A DNA stretch of 64,000 bases from Petrimonas sp. IBARAKI (lineage in GTDB: Bacteria; Bacteroidota; Bacteroidia; Bacteroidales; Dysgonomonadaceae). This document shows positions 9,008 through 17,928 of this stretch, piece after piece (the first letter of the stretch is position 1; each line of letters opens with the position of its first letter). The translations under genes were made by a program, and so were the position numbers. Under the pieces are notes generated by a model, which ran no database searches, had not been told where the DNA came from, and saw nothing but the letters and a program-made list of their open reading frames with translations. Where the stretch lies: assembly GCA_002356435.2 (NCBI GenBank), contig AP018040.2:558001-622000 (forward strand). Reading direction: 5' to 3'.

Positions 9008-9754
9008 TTATAAATGAGTTCTTACATAGTTGTGTTTTTTATCTAATTCCTTCTGCTCTTTGTTATCAAAAATGCGTCTGATATTTTGCTGTTTTAATTT
9101 TGCCGGTAAACCTGCAATTAAACAATTTTCTCCGATAGAAGTAAAATCTTTATTGACCAAGCTATTGGACGCAACAATGGTATAATCAGGTAAAATTGCT
9201 CCTTTCGAAATAGTTGTTCGATTACCTATCCAGACGTTATTACCTATCACTATCGGTTTGGTTAGAGGTTTTATTTCTCCATCCAATAAATTTTCTACAT
9301 AGTGGAAACTCGTATCCATTATCTGACAATCCCAGCTAATTCGGCAAGTATTTCCAATAACTATTTTTTCAAAGCACATTATCCTAATGTTTGCCCCAAT
9401 AATAGCTTCTTTACTTCCAAAACTTAAAGTGGCGTTATTTGATACCAATATATACGACCCTTGTAAAAAATTAATCGGTCCATTAAAGTTAATCGTCCCA
9501 TTAATTGTCCAAATACATTTAGGAACAGCGGTTTCTACGTAATAATCTCTCTTCCCTATTTTTATCATTCCGGGATATACGGCAGAATTTATATTGATTT
9601 CTCCTTTTAAGCTTCTAAAAACAATTTTCCCATATATAAATATAGGCAATTTAATTGCTTGCTTGAAGGGTAGAATCTTGAAATTTAAATAAATAGTTTT
9701 TATGAGATTAGTTTTTGAAACTCCATCTACAATCTTAAGTAATTTTCTCAACAT
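9008..9754 (-). CDS. Left-handed beta-helix (hexapeptide) acyltransferase
   Basis: 248 residues. The C-terminal half is a hexapeptide-repeat LbH domain of the WcaF/maltose-acetyltransferase-like kind: IGNTCRISWDCQIMDTSFHYV, PIVIGNNVWIGNRTTISKGAILPDYTIVASNS, ending with the AGLPAKLKQ element typical of these enzymes. The His within the DTSFHY segment is the likely catalytic base. Members transfer acetyl (sometimes other acyl) groups from a thioester to a sugar hydroxyl or amine. In this locus it may O- or N-acylate a repeat-unit sugar, possibly Pse, although the N-acetylation needed to make Pse itself is provided by pseH. It lies 7 nt after wzx and 4 nt before ATP-grasp copy 2. Confidence 0.85.
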   Translation of the reverse strand: MLRKLLKIVDGVSKTNLIKTIYLNFKILPFKQAIKLPIFIYGKIVFRSLKGEININSAVYPGMIKIGKRDYYVETAVPKCIWTINGTINFNGPINFLQGSYILVSNNATLSFGSKEAIIGANIRIMCFEKIVIGNTCRISWDCQIMDTSFHYVENLLDGEIKPLTKPIVIGNNVWIGNRTTISKGAILPDYTIVASNSLVNKDFTSIGENCLIAGLPAKLKQQNIRRIFDNKEQKELDKKHNYVRTHL

Positions 9755-9761
9755 ATTGGAA

Positions 9762-11222
9762 TTATTTTTTTCTTTTCATTAAAAATTCAACGACCACTTC
9801 CTGGTACGTCATAAAGCCCTCCAACTTGAGAATGTAGGAAACAGAAAGGTATGAGAACGCATATACCGTTATTTGCAAAAGTATTTGAGCCAAGTTGCTA
9901 AGTTCAATATTAATGAATGAAAAAGCGCAATAAGTGATTACACCAGCTATTATTGCAAGCAAGTAGTATATTCCCGCATCCTTTACTTGCCTCCAGACTC
10001 CATAACCAATTAATTTACCAGAAACATATCCATTTATAAAAAAGGATATATAGTACACAGCTACTATGCTCCATAACATAGCTTCTATACCATATCTGAT
10101 ACTGAAAATTATGAGCATTATACCTAATAATCTTTTAAAAAACTGAACCACAAAATATATGTTACTTTTACCCAGGGACTTTATCACGTTAGTATTTATT
10201 GTGTTCACTGTATAAAGCATTGCACCCACGCAAAGAATCTGAAAATAGGGTATTGAAGCTTCCCATTTTTGTGTGTACAAAAAAAGGAATAATGGACGGG
10301 CTATTATTAATAGTAATACCATTAAAGGGAAATTCAAAAAAGTAATAGCTTTTATGTTTTTCCGAACTCCTATTAAAAGCAATTCTTTGTTATTTTGTAT
10401 TTTGGAGAAGACGGGGAAAGAAACTTGATTAACTATTGATGATAAGGCAGAAGTGGGTACTTCTTCTAGTCTTCGAGCTTGAGTGTAAAACCCTAATGAC
10501 TTAGCTGAAAAAGCTTTACCTATTATCAGGCCCTGTATGTTGGTATAAATTGTTTCTACGAGAGCAGACAACAACATTAGGCTTCCAAAGCCAAACAGTT
10601 TCTTTAAAGATTGAAAGCTAAATTCTAATGTCGGTCTCCATCTACTCATATTCCACAACAAAATCACATTAACCACTCCACTAATTAAAGAAGAGTAAAC
10701 CAAACTCCAAACTCCAAACTTATTGTATGCCATTACAATGGCAGCTATTGTTCCAACAAAAGATGCAATAATACTTCTTACAGATAACTCTTTAAATCGT
10801 AGTTTTTTCTGAAGCTGTGTTGTTTGTACAATAGAAAATGAGCTGATTATGAGCCCAATACTCTGTACACGCAAGATGTCTTTCAACATCGGCATTTTAT
10901 AGAAATCTGCAATGCTTTGGGCTGTGAAAAATAATAGTACAACAAAAAATACAGAAAACACCAAATTCCAATAAAATACAGTTGTATAGTCTATATGCGT
11001 TGTCTCCTTTTTTTGTATCAAAGCTGAACCTAATCCTCCACTAATAAAAACTTGTGATATGGCTAAAAAGATATATAACATTCCAATATATCCGAAATCA
11101 CTTGGCATCAATAATCTAGCCAGCACAAGATTGGAGATAAAGGTAATTCCGAGTGTGCCGAATTTCCCGATGCTGCTCCAAACCATTCCCGATATAGTTT
11201 GTTGTTTTAAAGACTTTGACAT
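9762..11222 (-). CDS. wzx: Polysaccharide flippase (Wzx, MOP superfamily)
   Basis: 486 residues with about 12-14 predicted membrane helices. It belongs to the PST/WzxC-like branch of the MOP flippases: the opening SKSLKQQTISGMVWSSIGKFG and the ARLLMPSDFGYIGM segment are typical. It would translocate the undecaprenyl-diphosphate-linked repeat unit from cytoplasm to periplasm, before Wzy polymerisation. The ATG overlaps the stop codon of the upstream saccharopine-dehydrogenase-like gene by one base (TAATG), so the two are translationally coupled. Symbol given by function, not by close orthology. Confidence 0.85.
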   Translation of the reverse strand: MSKSLKQQTISGMVWSSIGKFGTLGITFISNLVLARLLMPSDFGYIGMLYIFLAISQVFISGGLGSALIQKKETTHIDYTTVFYWNLVFSVFFVVLLFFTAQSIADFYKMPMLKDILRVQSIGLIISSFSIVQTTQLQKKLRFKELSVRSIIASFVGTIAAIVMAYNKFGVWSLVYSSLISGVVNVILLWNMSRWRPTLEFSFQSLKKLFGFGSLMLLSALVETIYTNIQGLIIGKAFSAKSLGFYTQARRLEEVPTSALSSIVNQVSFPVFSKIQNNKELLLIGVRKNIKAITFLNFPLMVLLLIIARPLFLFLYTQKWEASIPYFQILCVGAMLYTVNTINTNVIKSLGKSNIYFVVQFFKRLLGIMLIIFSIRYGIEAMLWSIVAVYYISFFINGYVSGKLIGYGVWRQVKDAGIYYLLAIIAGVITYCAFSFINIELSNLAQILLQITVYAFSYLSVSYILKLEGFMTYQEVVVEFLMKRKK

Positions 11223-12439
11223 TATTTTTCAGAGTAATCTTTTAGGTAAGAGAATTTATCAGTTAATTTACCCTGTTTTAAAATAGTCGCTTTTTTAATT
11301 ATTTTATTATTGTTGATATCTTTGCTGAGTATGCTGTTTAAAACGTGTTCTGTTAGAGCTTCTCCAAAATACTTGCTTGTATCAAGGGCGAGTGCATTTG
11401 GCAGTGTATCTACTGCCATTACTGTAATATGAGTTGGTGAAGAAAAAGCAGTTTCCTCTTTCATAGTTACAGGGTTATAGTCGTAAAAGGGAGCGTTATG
11501 CGTTGAAGCCCTTACAGTAGATTTGATGCTGCCTAAAATATCACAAGTAACGTCTCCTATCACGGAGATATTCATATCGGCTTTTTTTAGTTCCTCTTCC
11601 GTGAGATACACGGGGTCTTCATTTCTCCAAAAATGGCATGGAATAAAAACGTCTGTGACTTGAGCATACTTGTAAAAATCGCTGATATATAGCTCCGGAT
11701 ATGTTTTGAAATGAGCATGGTCAAAATCAGCTTCTCTGTTATCAATACGTTTTACTAAAGTATCAAGATAGGCAACAGTATAAACTTTCTGATTGGAAAA
11801 ATCATTTGTCAAAAAGTCAAAATTACTAACGTTGTTAAAGCCAATCTTGTCCAACAGATATTGTGCGCCTTGAGAAGAACGGCCTTTGCCTGTAATAACT
11901 ATTTTACAATTATAATTCTGATTTTTTTTTGTAACTTTCAGTAATTTATCTAAAGTAAACCTTTTATCCGGTTTAGGTAGGTTAAATAAATTATTTTTCA
12001 AGCCATAAGCCCTCAATGTATTATATGCGCCAACTACACCAGCCCACCAACCGAAAGCGCACAATCTGTGGTTATTATCATCAACCAAATACTCATAGTC
12101 GGAAAAAGTAATCTTTAACTCCATCATTTTTTTAATCAATGGCCTATTGTAAGGTTGCATTTTGGCAATATGTCCAAAGAAAAAATAATGTTTTTCGGGT
12201 AAGAGTGTGCTAATGTCGGCCTCTTTAATTCCAAAAAGTATATCGCAGTCGGAAACGTCGTCTCTTACGTCAATTCCCTTATCGGCATACTCTTGGTCGT
12301 GATAGACACGAATACCGCTACTTTGTACAACAAACTCGGCATTGCTGAATTTGGACTTAAGAGCGACTATTTGTTCGGGAGATAGAGCCACTCGGTTGTC
12401 TTCGGGAACTTTGGTCTCTTTTATAATTCCTATTTTCAT
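11222..12439 (-). CDS. Saccharopine dehydrogenase-like (Lys1/AlaDH-PNT fold) oxidoreductase
   Basis: 405 residues. The N-terminal AlaDH/PNT domain begins KIGIIKETKVPEDNRVALSP, and the overall pattern follows NAD+ L-lysine-forming saccharopine dehydrogenase (Lys1): FGHIAKMQ, YEYLVDDNNHRLCAFGWWAGVVGA, a Rossmann glycine segment (ITGKGRSSQGA) and a C-terminal VMAVDTLPNAL. Lys72 and His90 fall where yeast Lys1 has its acid-base pair Lys77/His96, so the enzyme is probably active. Lys1-type enzymes make or cleave opine-like C-N bonds between an amino acid and a 2-oxoacid. Within a polysaccharide operon it could supply an unusual amino-acid substituent for the ATP-grasp ligases (inference). The alternative is ordinary amino-acid metabolism. 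It begins 23 nt after pseI and overlaps wzx by 1 nt. Confidence 0.7.
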   Translation of the reverse strand: MKIGIIKETKVPEDNRVALSPEQIVALKSKFSNAEFVVQSSGIRVYHDQEYADKGIDVRDDVSDCDILFGIKEADISTLLPEKHYFFFGHIAKMQPYNRPLIKKMMELKITFSDYEYLVDDNNHRLCAFGWWAGVVGAYNTLRAYGLKNNLFNLPKPDKRFTLDKLLKVTKKNQNYNCKIVITGKGRSSQGAQYLLDKIGFNNVSNFDFLTNDFSNQKVYTVAYLDTLVKRIDNREADFDHAHFKTYPELYISDFYKYAQVTDVFIPCHFWRNEDPVYLTEEELKKADMNISVIGDVTCDILGSIKSTVRASTHNAPFYDYNPVTMKEETAFSSPTHITVMAVDTLPNALALDTSKYFGEALTEHVLNSILSKDINNNKIIKKATILKQGKLTDKFSYLKDYSEK

Positions 12440-12462
12440 TTTTCTAGATAATATCCTGGTTT

Positions 12463-13470
12463 TTAATTGAAATCTTCTACTGATAGTTTGTTGCCTTTAG
12501 AAATGTTTTTTATTGCCTTCTTTCCAAGTACCTCATCGTAATACTTCGGATGCAAACCATGGCCCGGCCTCACCGACCGCACGTTTTGTTCCGTAAAAAC
12601 ATCGCCGGTCTGTATGTCTTCCGCCGCGAACAGAGAACGCCGCCGCAAGCGGTTTCTTTCGGTAAGTTCATAACTGGCTACTCCCAATGCGGTATAGGCT
12701 TCCCGTACGGCTTTTGCCATTTCGGCAAATTCATCCGGCTGCATTGAAAACGACGAGTCGATGCCGCCCAAACTTCTATCCAAAATAAAATGTTTCTCGA
12801 TAACTGTCGCGCCCAACGCCACAGCGGCAACAGGGACAGTACTGCCCATGGTGTGGTCCGACAAGCCGACCCGCGCCCCAAAACGCTTTTTCATATCGGG
12901 AATGGTAAGCAGGTTTGCCTTATCGGGCGTTGCCGGATATTCCGATGTGCATTTCAGCAGCGTAACGTCGGTGTTCCCCGCTTTTTTGCAGGTGGCGAGC
13001 GCCAATTCAATATCTCCTATGTCGGCAATCCCGGTTGAAATTATCATCGGTTTTCCTTTTGACGCCGTGTATTCAATTAACGGAATATCGGTAATTTCAA
13101 ACGATGCTATTTTATAGATGGGCACATCAAGCGTTTCTAAAAAATCAACATCCTTCTTTGCAAAGGGAGATGAAAAAAATATCAATCCGTTATCAATTGC
13201 AACCTTTTGGAGTTGCTTATGCCAGGCGTAAGGCAAAGCGCCTTCAGTGTATAGATCGTATAGGGTACGCCCTTTCCACAACCCGTCTTTGCGGGGGCCG
13301 AAAAATTCGTTATCTACATTGAGCGTGAGCGAGTCTGCCGTGAAGGTCTGCACTTTTATAGCATCGGCGCCCGATTGGGCAGCAGCTTCAATTGTTTTAA
13401 TTGCCAGTTCTAAATCGTTGTTATGGTTGGCCGAAAGTTCTGCTATAATAAATAAATCACGATTTATCAT
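12463..13470 (-). CDS. pseI: Pseudaminic acid synthase
   Basis: 335 residues. NeuB-family TIM barrel (about 1-275) followed by a C-terminal SAF/antifreeze-like domain (about 278-335). It condenses 6-deoxy-AltdiNAc with phosphoenolpyruvate to give pseudaminic acid. The opening FIIAELSANHNNDLELA and the segment KVQTFTADSLTL are of the PseI type rather than NeuB or LegI, and all other Pse genes lie beside it. Active-site segments include the SSPF, KIASFE, STGIA and GLSDHTMG strands and EKHF. It overlaps ATP-grasp copy 3 by 4 nt. Oddity: the half encoding residues ~100-335 is about 50-60% GC in several 60-nt lines, against about 20-35% in neighbouring genes, suggesting a different recent origin. 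Confidence 0.92.
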   Translation of the reverse strand: MINRDLFIIAELSANHNNDLELAIKTIEAAAQSGADAIKVQTFTADSLTLNVDNEFFGPRKDGLWKGRTLYDLYTEGALPYAWHKQLQKVAIDNGLIFFSSPFAKKDVDFLETLDVPIYKIASFEITDIPLIEYTASKGKPMIISTGIADIGDIELALATCKKAGNTDVTLLKCTSEYPATPDKANLLTIPDMKKRFGARVGLSDHTMGSTVPVAAVALGATVIEKHFILDRSLGGIDSSFSMQPDEFAEMAKAVREAYTALGVASYELTERNRLRRRSLFAAEDIQTGDVFTEQNVRSVRPGHGLHPKYYDEVLGKKAIKNISKGNKLSVEDFN

Positions 13471-14531
13471 ATTATTTTCTTGGATTTAAAAAAATTATAC
13501 GCTCTTGAATCAGAGAGATAGGGCTTAAACAATTGTACTGTGTAAAGGCCGGGGTTATGATTAGCTTCAATTACCACGAAAGAATCTTCAGTTATCAATA
13601 TATCCCAGCCTATAAAATCCAAAAACGGATTATCTGACATAAATTGCAATATTTTATTTTTTACTTCTTCCCAATGCGGAATGACAATCCCTTCAATTAC
13701 TTCCTGTGTATCAGGATGTTCTCTTCCTTCTTCTATGTTGACTAATCCTGACACGACACGCTTTCTCTTCCATTTTGACACAACTCCAGTTTCATTGTCA
13801 ATTTGAGCTACAAGGCCTCCTCGGGTAAAGTTGTCTAACGGGGCGGAACCGCTCCACCCAATTCTTAGGGATGAATTGAAAATAAAAGGACTCTTCGTTT
13901 CAACATCCTTCAAGGTAATCATTCTTATCGTATTTGTAGTACCTGAAAATATCTTGTTTAGAAGAGAATGTTGTCTGTAATACCTGAAGATCCCATAAAA
14001 GTTACATCCGGATACAAAAGACACCAACTCGGATCGTATTAATGGATTATTCTTGAAATATCGAATACCATTCTCCTCTTTTATAAAGCTTATTCCTTGT
14101 CCTTCTCCTCCTTGTAAAGGTTTTAATACATATTCAAAGCCTGACTGTATGATTCTGTTTAAGTCGTTGCTTTTGTCTTCGACAGGTATTAATTGTCCCT
14201 CATAAATTATAAAATCGAGTTCTGGTGTGGGAAGTTTGTGATTTATATAGTTGTAAAAAATCAATTTGTCATGCATTATGGGCCAGTAACCGGAATTTGT
14301 ACTTAATGTAATCCGATATTTTACTCCATCCGGCAGATAAAGATGATAATTTTTCAGGTTCAAGTTATAAGAAAGAATGCTATCGGAGTCAAAACCTTTG
14401 AACCATAAAAAAACCAAAATAAAAGGATTCTTGAAAAATATGATTCTATGAAAAATATTTTTCAATATGAATTTTTTTAACGGAAAACGTGTTAATTTTA
14501 GTTCCATATCTATCTTTATATCTATTGCCAA
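13467..14531 (-). CDS. Sugar-transfer-associated ATP-grasp protein (copy 3)
   Basis: 354 residues (or 346 from Met9 at 14507). It has the same ATP-grasp family features as copies 1 and 2: a glycine-rich ATP loop KPLQGGEGQGISF, then TTNTIRMITL, a GG strand NFTRGGLVAQIDNETG, and FIGWDILITEDSFVVIEANHNPG with the metal-binding Glu and Asn. It is embedded inside the Pse pathway block, overlapping pseG upstream by 10 nt and pseI downstream by 4 nt. Of the three copies this one is thus most tightly tied to Pse synthesis. Inference: it may add an amino-acid or other carboxylate to an amino group of the Pse precursor or of Pse, giving an N-acyl variant. The donor is unknown. Confidence 0.8.
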   Translation of the reverse strand: MAIDIKIDMELKLTRFPLKKFILKNIFHRIIFFKNPFILVFLWFKGFDSDSILSYNLNLKNYHLYLPDGVKYRITLSTNSGYWPIMHDKLIFYNYINHKLPTPELDFIIYEGQLIPVEDKSNDLNRIIQSGFEYVLKPLQGGEGQGISFIKEENGIRYFKNNPLIRSELVSFVSGCNFYGIFRYYRQHSLLNKIFSGTTNTIRMITLKDVETKSPFIFNSSLRIGWSGSAPLDNFTRGGLVAQIDNETGVVSKWKRKRVVSGLVNIEEGREHPDTQEVIEGIVIPHWEEVKNKILQFMSDNPFLDFIGWDILITEDSFVVIEANHNPGLYTVQLFKPYLSDSRAYNFFKSKKII

Positions 14532-15508
14532 TTAAACTTATGAAGCAAATACCTTACTATTCTTTCGGAAGCCAAACCATCAAGTTTAACACCTAGCGTG
14601 TTGACCATATCACGTATTTGAGGCCTTTTTATCCTGAGTAGGTTTTCTGTGAATTCTTTCTCAAATGCCGGCAGGGGACCTACGGGATCACAAGCCAAAC
14701 AGGCCTTTAAACCTCTCCAAAAGGATATATTATTGAACTGATTCCCGGCTGTAGGAATCGCAATGCTTGGAACTTTTAATAAAATAGCTTCGTTCAGTGA
14801 TTGCCCCCCGTTTAAAACCGCAAAATCAACATCTTTCAACAAAGAAACATACTTTTTCGCATTTACAAAATTCAGGTACTTTACACATTCATTTTGCACT
14901 AATAATTCAACATTACGGATATTTCCTACTATGTATATTTTCAGTCCATTGAAGTTGTGCAAAAGAGCATTGATAATAATATTCAGGATTTGAACATCAG
15001 TAAATCCGCCTAAAGATATTAAAACACTGTTTACATTTTCATTTATTTTTTTTCTTAAAGGAATGTTTGAAATGAACTCTTTTCTAAAAAGCACATATTC
15101 AGGCCCTGCTAAATAATCGAAATATAGATTCTTCTTTGTTTGGAGAAGCTCAAATCCGTAGGCAGAAGGGATAATCACCAACCCTTTTTCCACATAATTT
15201 CTTTGCGAGTCCGAAATAGATATCGGATAAATTACATCCCGGGTTATTATGTTTAATTCATTTTGTTTAACCAAGTATGAGTCAAAAATCAACAATGTTT
15301 TTTCAAGATTGATTTTTTGAATAAACTCAGAAGAATTCCATTCATTTAAAGAATAATCGAAGTTCAATGTCGGAGACAAAGTGCTTCCTCTAATGATAAA
15401 TTCTACGGCAAAATTTTGTTTATAAAGCTCATCTGCCAACGCGCCGCATCTTGCTAAATGTCCAAAACCTATTGATGAGGAATATTCTGTTAAAAAAACT
15501 GCTTTCAT
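14522..15508 (-). CDS. pseG: UDP-2,4-diacetamido-2,4,6-trideoxy-beta-L-altropyranose hydrolase
   Basis: 328 residues, full length for the family. A GT-B-like hydrolase that removes UDP from UDP-6-deoxy-AltdiNAc, the fourth step of Pse synthesis, releasing the free sugar used by PseI. The N-terminal GFGHLARC holds His17, at the same position as the catalytic His17 of Campylobacter jejuni PseG. SLGGFTD and NGGQSLNEAILLKVPSIAIP form the UDP-binding C-terminal lobe. It lies 5 nt after pseH and overlaps ATP-grasp copy 3 by 10 nt. Confidence 0.93.
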   Translation of the reverse strand: MKAVFLTEYSSSIGFGHLARCGALADELYKQNFAVEFIIRGSTLSPTLNFDYSLNEWNSSEFIQKINLEKTLLIFDSYLVKQNELNIITRDVIYPISISDSQRNYVEKGLVIIPSAYGFELLQTKKNLYFDYLAGPEYVLFRKEFISNIPLRKKINENVNSVLISLGGFTDVQILNIIINALLHNFNGLKIYIVGNIRNVELLVQNECVKYLNFVNAKKYVSLLKDVDFAVLNGGQSLNEAILLKVPSIAIPTAGNQFNNISFWRGLKACLACDPVGPLPAFEKEFTENLLRIKRPQIRDMVNTLGVKLDGLASERIVRYLLHKFNWQ

Positions 15509-15513
15509 TGGGC

Positions 15514-16047
15514 CTATTTTGAAGTATTATAAGTTTCCTTGTCCAATGACAGAATAACGTATTCATCATCTTCATCATAAAAGCCAAATCCAAGACGTAG
15601 GTTTGATTCTATTACTTTCTTGTTGATTCGTTTATTTTTGACATAAATAATCGTCTCGTCCAGCACATTGAACCAATAGTCTAAAATAGAATTCTTAGCC
15701 AATAAACCTATTCCTTTACCTCTATATAACTCGTCCCCGATAAGCGCGCCATATTCAGGCATTGTTCCTAAGTTTTTGATATTAAAAACCCCTATTGGGA
15801 TATCCTCTTTTTTCAGAATCAAATCTATCCTATCTAATTTATTGTAATTGTTTAGAAAATCAATTTGATCGTTTAGCGTTAAAACTTTTTGATTATCAAA
15901 GAATTTTAAATTGTTGGGATTATTTCGCCATTTCAAGATAAAATTACTGTGCGAATTGTCTATAACTTCCCAACTAAATCCCTCTATTGAGAGTTGGGAA
16001 AGATTGTGCAAAAAAAACTCTTTCTTGGGATACATTGAAAGACTCAT
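15514..16047 (-). CDS. pseH: UDP-4-amino-4,6-dideoxy-N-acetyl-beta-L-altrosamine N-acetyltransferase
   Basis: 177 residues, GNAT fold. It acetylates the 4-amino group made by PseC using acetyl-CoA, the third step of the pathway. RNNPNNLKFF near the start and the acetyl-CoA pyrophosphate loop region GDELYRGKGIGLLAKNSIL match PseH-type GNATs. The C-terminal NLRLGFGFYDEDDEYV is the usual final strand. The start overlaps the pseF stop codon by 4 nt. GNAT specificity cannot be proven by motif alone, so the assignment leans on its place between pseF and pseG. Confidence 0.88.
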   Translation of the reverse strand: MSLSMYPKKEFFLHNLSQLSIEGFSWEVIDNSHSNFILKWRNNPNNLKFFDNQKVLTLNDQIDFLNNYNKLDRIDLILKKEDIPIGVFNIKNLGTMPEYGALIGDELYRGKGIGLLAKNSILDYWFNVLDETIIYVKNKRINKKVIESNLRLGFGFYDEDDEYVILSLDKETYNTSK

Positions 16048-16721
16048 TCATTCATAAATAACCGGTATTTTGCCTCAGCTAATGCCCAATCAACCTTTGT
16101 ATCAATGTCTTGACAGAGAGCTTCCGATATTTCAACACCATATCTTTCATCCGTTTTAAAGATTGTATCTGGTCTTACCCAATAAAACATACCCGCATCA
16201 TGATAAATAGGCTCTAAATCCTGGGATCTCTCTCTTCTAAACTCCGGGTTAGTGAAACAAATCTTACCATTTTCGGATAACCTAAGTCCACGTTGCACAG
16301 GAAATGAGAATTTTACTATCGGATGTACGTACAATGCTTTTCTTTGGAAAAGAATGTTATAAGTTTCCTTTAGTAAATCCGAAGTAACAAAAGGAGCAGT
16401 CGGCAGAATCAAACAAACAGCATCAAATTGATGATTTTCGTGCGAGTATCTATCTACTACTTCCTCAATAACGTTGGATAATGTTGCAAAATCCCCTGCT
16501 GTTTTCTTACTCCTCATAAAAGGTATGTTCGCCCCATATTGCGCCGCTACGGTGGCAATTTCTTCATCATCAGTAGAAACCATTACCTCTTCGAATAGCT
16601 TGGAATTTAAGGCGGCTTTGATGGAATAGGAAATAATGGGTTTTCCCAAAAAATCTTTTATGTTTTTTCGGGGTATGCGTTTGCTGCCTCCACGGGCGGG
16701 GATGATAGCCAGATTTTTCAT
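16044..16721 (-). CDS. pseF: Pseudaminic acid cytidylyltransferase
   Basis: 225 residues, CMP-NeuA-like nucleotidyltransferase. It activates Pse with CTP to CMP-Pse, the donor used by a transferase. The N-terminal IPARGGSKRIPRKNIKDFLGK is the CTP-binding loop; VMVSTDDEEIA and LILPTAPFV continue the fold; and CQDIDTKVDWALAEAKYR is the PseF-type C-terminus. It overlaps pseC by 4 nt and pseH by 4 nt. Confidence 0.93.
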   Translation of the reverse strand: MKNLAIIPARGGSKRIPRKNIKDFLGKPIISYSIKAALNSKLFEEVMVSTDDEEIATVAAQYGANIPFMRSKKTAGDFATLSNVIEEVVDRYSHENHQFDAVCLILPTAPFVTSDLLKETYNILFQRKALYVHPIVKFSFPVQRGLRLSENGKICFTNPEFRRERSQDLEPIYHDAGMFYWVRPDTIFKTDERYGVEISEALCQDIDTKVDWALAEAKYRLFMNE

Positions 16722-17926
16722 TTGTTATAGAAATTTTCAACCGCTTGTATTACAAGTTGCTGTTCCTCTTCAGTCAGTGTGGGAAACATAGGTAGACTGA
16801 TACAGTTTTCGTAGTAATTCTCTGCACCGGGCATATCGCCTTGTTTCCAGCCGAACTTACGGTAATAGGGCATCAAATGAGCGGGTACATAATGGATTTG
16901 AGCGTAAATTTTGTGTTTACGCAAATACTTGTACAAATTCAACCGATCTTCCGCTTCAATCACATAAAGGTGGTAGGCATGTCCGTCCACAACACCCGAT
17001 TGTCCTTTTATAAAGGCCTTCCCTTCGAATGCGTTGAAATAGTTTTTGGCAATTTCTTTTCTTCTTGCCAAACCCTTTCCGGCTCTTTTCAGTTGGCTTG
17101 TGCCTAATGCCGCTTGAAAATCAGTAATGCGGTAATTATATCCCAATTGCTGCATCTCCATATACCAACCGGGATAGTCTGTTTCGCCGGTGTATCCTCC
17201 GGTAGCCAATTCAATGGAGTTTTCATAGGGGAAAATCTTATTGTCTTTTGTAATTCCGTGTGTCCGCAGCAACAACAGCTTTTTATACAATACTTCGTCG
17301 TTGGTTGTAATCATGCCTCCCTCACCGCAAGCGATATGCTTTACCGGATGAAACGAGAAAATAGCTAAATCGGCAAAGTTGCCATTACCGCATAATTGTT
17401 TCCGTCCAGACACATCCTCAAAATATCCTCCGGGAGCATGGCAGGCATCTTCAATAATCCATAAACCATGTTCATCGGCAAGTTTTCTGAAAGCTTCCAG
17501 ATTTACAGCTCTTCCGGCAAAATCTACGGGAATGATTCCCTTGTAAGTGCCTCTGGGTGAGTTTTCTAGTAATTTTCTTACGGAATTGACATCCAATAAA
17601 TAAGTTTCGGGGTCAATATCTGCAAATACTACTTCACCGCCGCAATAACAAACACAGTTTGCAGATGCCACAAAGGTTATGGGTGTGGTTATCACTTTGT
17701 CGCCAGGCAGCACGTTCAAAGCCATTGCACATAGATGGAGCGCGGCAGTACCATTGGAAACAGCCAAGGCGTATTTACAGCCGATATATTCGGCAAAACT
17801 TTCTTCAAATTCGGCAATCCGTGGACCCTGCGTCAAATAATCTGAAAGAAGGGCTTCGTTCACTGCAGCTATATCATCATCCGTGATGTGTTGACGTCCA
17901 TAGGGTATGGGATGTAGATTTTCCAT
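16718..17926 (-). CDS. pseC: UDP-4-amino-4,6-dideoxy-N-acetyl-beta-L-altrosamine transaminase
   Basis: 402 residues, DegT/DnrJ/EryC1 PLP-dependent aminotransferase. It transfers an amino group from glutamate to the C4 ketone made by PseB. PLP attaches to Lys196 in SFHPVKHIACGEGG. Other family segments are AVSNGTAALHLCAMAL and VDFAGRAVNLEAF. PseC-type length and the short 2-nt spacing after pseB support the specific call over other sugar aminotransferases. Overlaps pseF by 4 nt. Confidence 0.94.
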   Translation of the reverse strand: MENLHPIPYGRQHITDDDIAAVNEALLSDYLTQGPRIAEFEESFAEYIGCKYALAVSNGTAALHLCAMALNVLPGDKVITTPITFVASANCVCYCGGEVVFADIDPETYLLDVNSVRKLLENSPRGTYKGIIPVDFAGRAVNLEAFRKLADEHGLWIIEDACHAPGGYFEDVSGRKQLCGNGNFADLAIFSFHPVKHIACGEGGMITTNDEVLYKKLLLLRTHGITKDNKIFPYENSIELATGGYTGETDYPGWYMEMQQLGYNYRITDFQAALGTSQLKRAGKGLARRKEIAKNYFNAFEGKAFIKGQSGVVDGHAYHLYVIEAEDRLNLYKYLRKHKIYAQIHYVPAHLMPYYRKFGWKQGDMPGAENYYENCISLPMFPTLTEEEQQLVIQAVENFYNK

Positions 17927-17928
17927 CT

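Noticed and set aside
12463-13470. Assignment of the synthase as NeuB (Neu5Ac) or legionaminic acid synthase
   Set aside because: The opening and KVQTFTADSLTL segment follow PseI, and the complete pseBCFHG set adjoins it; no neuC, legG or UDP-GlcNAc 2-epimerase is present.
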